Below, in pieces: positions 14,616-15,177 of a DNA stretch of 15,177 bases. The stretch is from UBA1724 sp963632245 (GTDB lineage: Bacteria > Verrucomicrobiota > Lentisphaeria > Oligosphaerales > Oligosphaeraceae). Made by a program: the position numbers and the translations under genes. The notes under the pieces were generated by a model. It saw only the letters and a program-made list of their open reading frames with translations, was not told the DNA's origin and ran no database searches. The first letter of the stretch is position 1. Each line of letters begins with the position of its first letter. The stretch is from positions 1-15,177 of the forward strand of contig CAVGTF010000045.1 of NCBI GenBank assembly GCA_963632245.1. The letters run 5' to 3'.

Positions 14616-15177
14616 TTACGCCCTGCATTGTTGCAGAGCGTGAAGCACCTGCTGCATATTTTGTGGGCGTTGGGCGGGATTTTTCTGGAGGCAGTTTCGG
14701 ACGAGGAATTCCAGGTTAGAGGGGACTGCGGGGTTGATTTCCTGGATTGGTCGTGGGAGGACCTGTGCGCTTGCCTGGTGTTTCCAGGTCTCCTTCTGGG
14801 TCTTTCCGGTGAACGGGTGTTTTCCGGTGAGGAGCTGGTATGCGATCAGTCCGAAGGCGAAGACATCGGAGGTCTGGTAGGAGAGCTTCTGGAGGAATTG
14901 CTCTGGCGCCATGAATCCTGGGGTTCCCAGTTGCTTTCGGGGGCCATTGTCGTCCTTCTGGCGCGTGAGATCGAAGTCGGTGAGCTTCACGGTGAAGGAG
15001 CGTCCCTGTCGTTCCAGAAGGAAGTTCTCGGGCTTCACATCCAGATGCATGAAGCCGCACTGGTGGACCCATGCCAGCGCCTGCGCCATTTCCAGGAGGA
15101 CATTGAAGGCATTTTCCTTCAAGGTGGGGTCGTTTTGGCTCATGAGTCCCCGGAGGGAGGGTCCGTCCACGAACTCC
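14616..15177 (-). CDS. Hanks-type Ser/Thr protein kinase, C-terminal part
   Basis: The gene runs off the right edge: the frame stays open past the GTG at 15168-15170, adding Glu-Phe before VDGPSLRGL, which reads as the hinge after the N-lobe. About 187 residues are visible. They cover the C-lobe: helix E (ALAWVHQCGFMH), the catalytic loop HLDVKPEN, the metal-binding TDFDL, the activation segment ending GTPGFMAPEQ, SDVFAFGLIAYQLLTGKHPF, and RP near the end. The catalytic Asp, Lys and Asn are all present. HRD is replaced by HLD and DFG by DFD. The protein ends straight after the kinase domain, with no C-terminal transmembrane or sensor domain. Bacterial kinases of this type phosphorylate proteins in signalling; no partner is evident here. 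Confidence 0.88.
   Translation of the reverse strand, partial: EFVDGPSLRGLMSQNDPTLKENAFNVLLEMAQALAWVHQCGFMHLDVKPENFLLERQGRSFTVKLTDFDLTRQKDDNGPRKQLGTPGFMAPEQFLQKLSYQTSDVFAFGLIAYQLLTGKHPFTGKTQKETWKHQASAQVLPRPIQEINPAVPSNLEFLVRNCLQKNPAQRPQNMQQVLHALQQCRA

Overview
This is a chromosomal window from a fairly GC-rich (by eye), Gram-negative-type bacterium. It carries ten protein-coding genes, eight on the plus strand and two on the minus strand at the right edge. Several genes belong to the core of most bacterial genomes: rodA, lepB, hemW, dnaE and tsaE. No phage, transposase or CRISPR sequence is visible. A secreted orphan protein, a Hanks-type Ser/Thr kinase, a membrane metallophosphoesterase and mixed use of Shine-Dalgarno (SD) sites would fit the PVC group (Lentisphaerota/Kiritimatiellota/Verrucomicrobiota). 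That placement is an inference and is weakly held.

Layout. Positions 3-3286 look like one operon: rodA (cell-wall SEDS polymerase, cut by the left edge), lepB (signal peptidase I, 4 nt after rodA), a stand-alone NFACT-R domain protein, and hemW (radical-SAM heme chaperone with an unusual CX4CX2C cluster motif). A sigma70-like promoter at 3309-3337 then drives a secreted, highly charged protein of unknown function (3412-4368), which ends at a strong terminator. dnaE, the replicative polymerase alpha subunit, follows at 4577-8212 with its own terminator. Next come copA (Cu+ P-type ATPase), a terminator, tsaE (tRNA t6A synthesis ATPase) and cstA (short carbon-starvation-type transporter). On the minus strand are a membrane-anchored metallophosphoesterase (13376-14500) and the C-terminal part of a Ser/Thr protein kinase cut by the right edge.

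The most unusual material is not coding. The gap between dnaE and copA (about 520 bp) and the gap after cstA (about 230 bp) hold two copies of one structured repeat in opposite orientation. They bracket copA-tsaE-cstA. Each copy has a GC-rich hairpin, a block of three hairpins and a polypyrimidine tract. One hairpin is almost identical between the copies. The other two have different arm sequences but still pair, as expected if the fold is under selection. The first copy also contains a large foldback whose outer arms are degenerate 7-nt repeats (YTAGYRG-like) in inverted orientation. A third, decayed piece of the family lies at 14551-14590. I do not recognise this family.

Translation signals follow a pattern. 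Genes inside operons (lepB, the NFACT-R gene, cstA) have SD sites. Genes that begin transcription units (the secreted orphan, dnaE, copA, tsaE, the phosphoesterase) have none, and most of these have pyrimidine-rich leaders.
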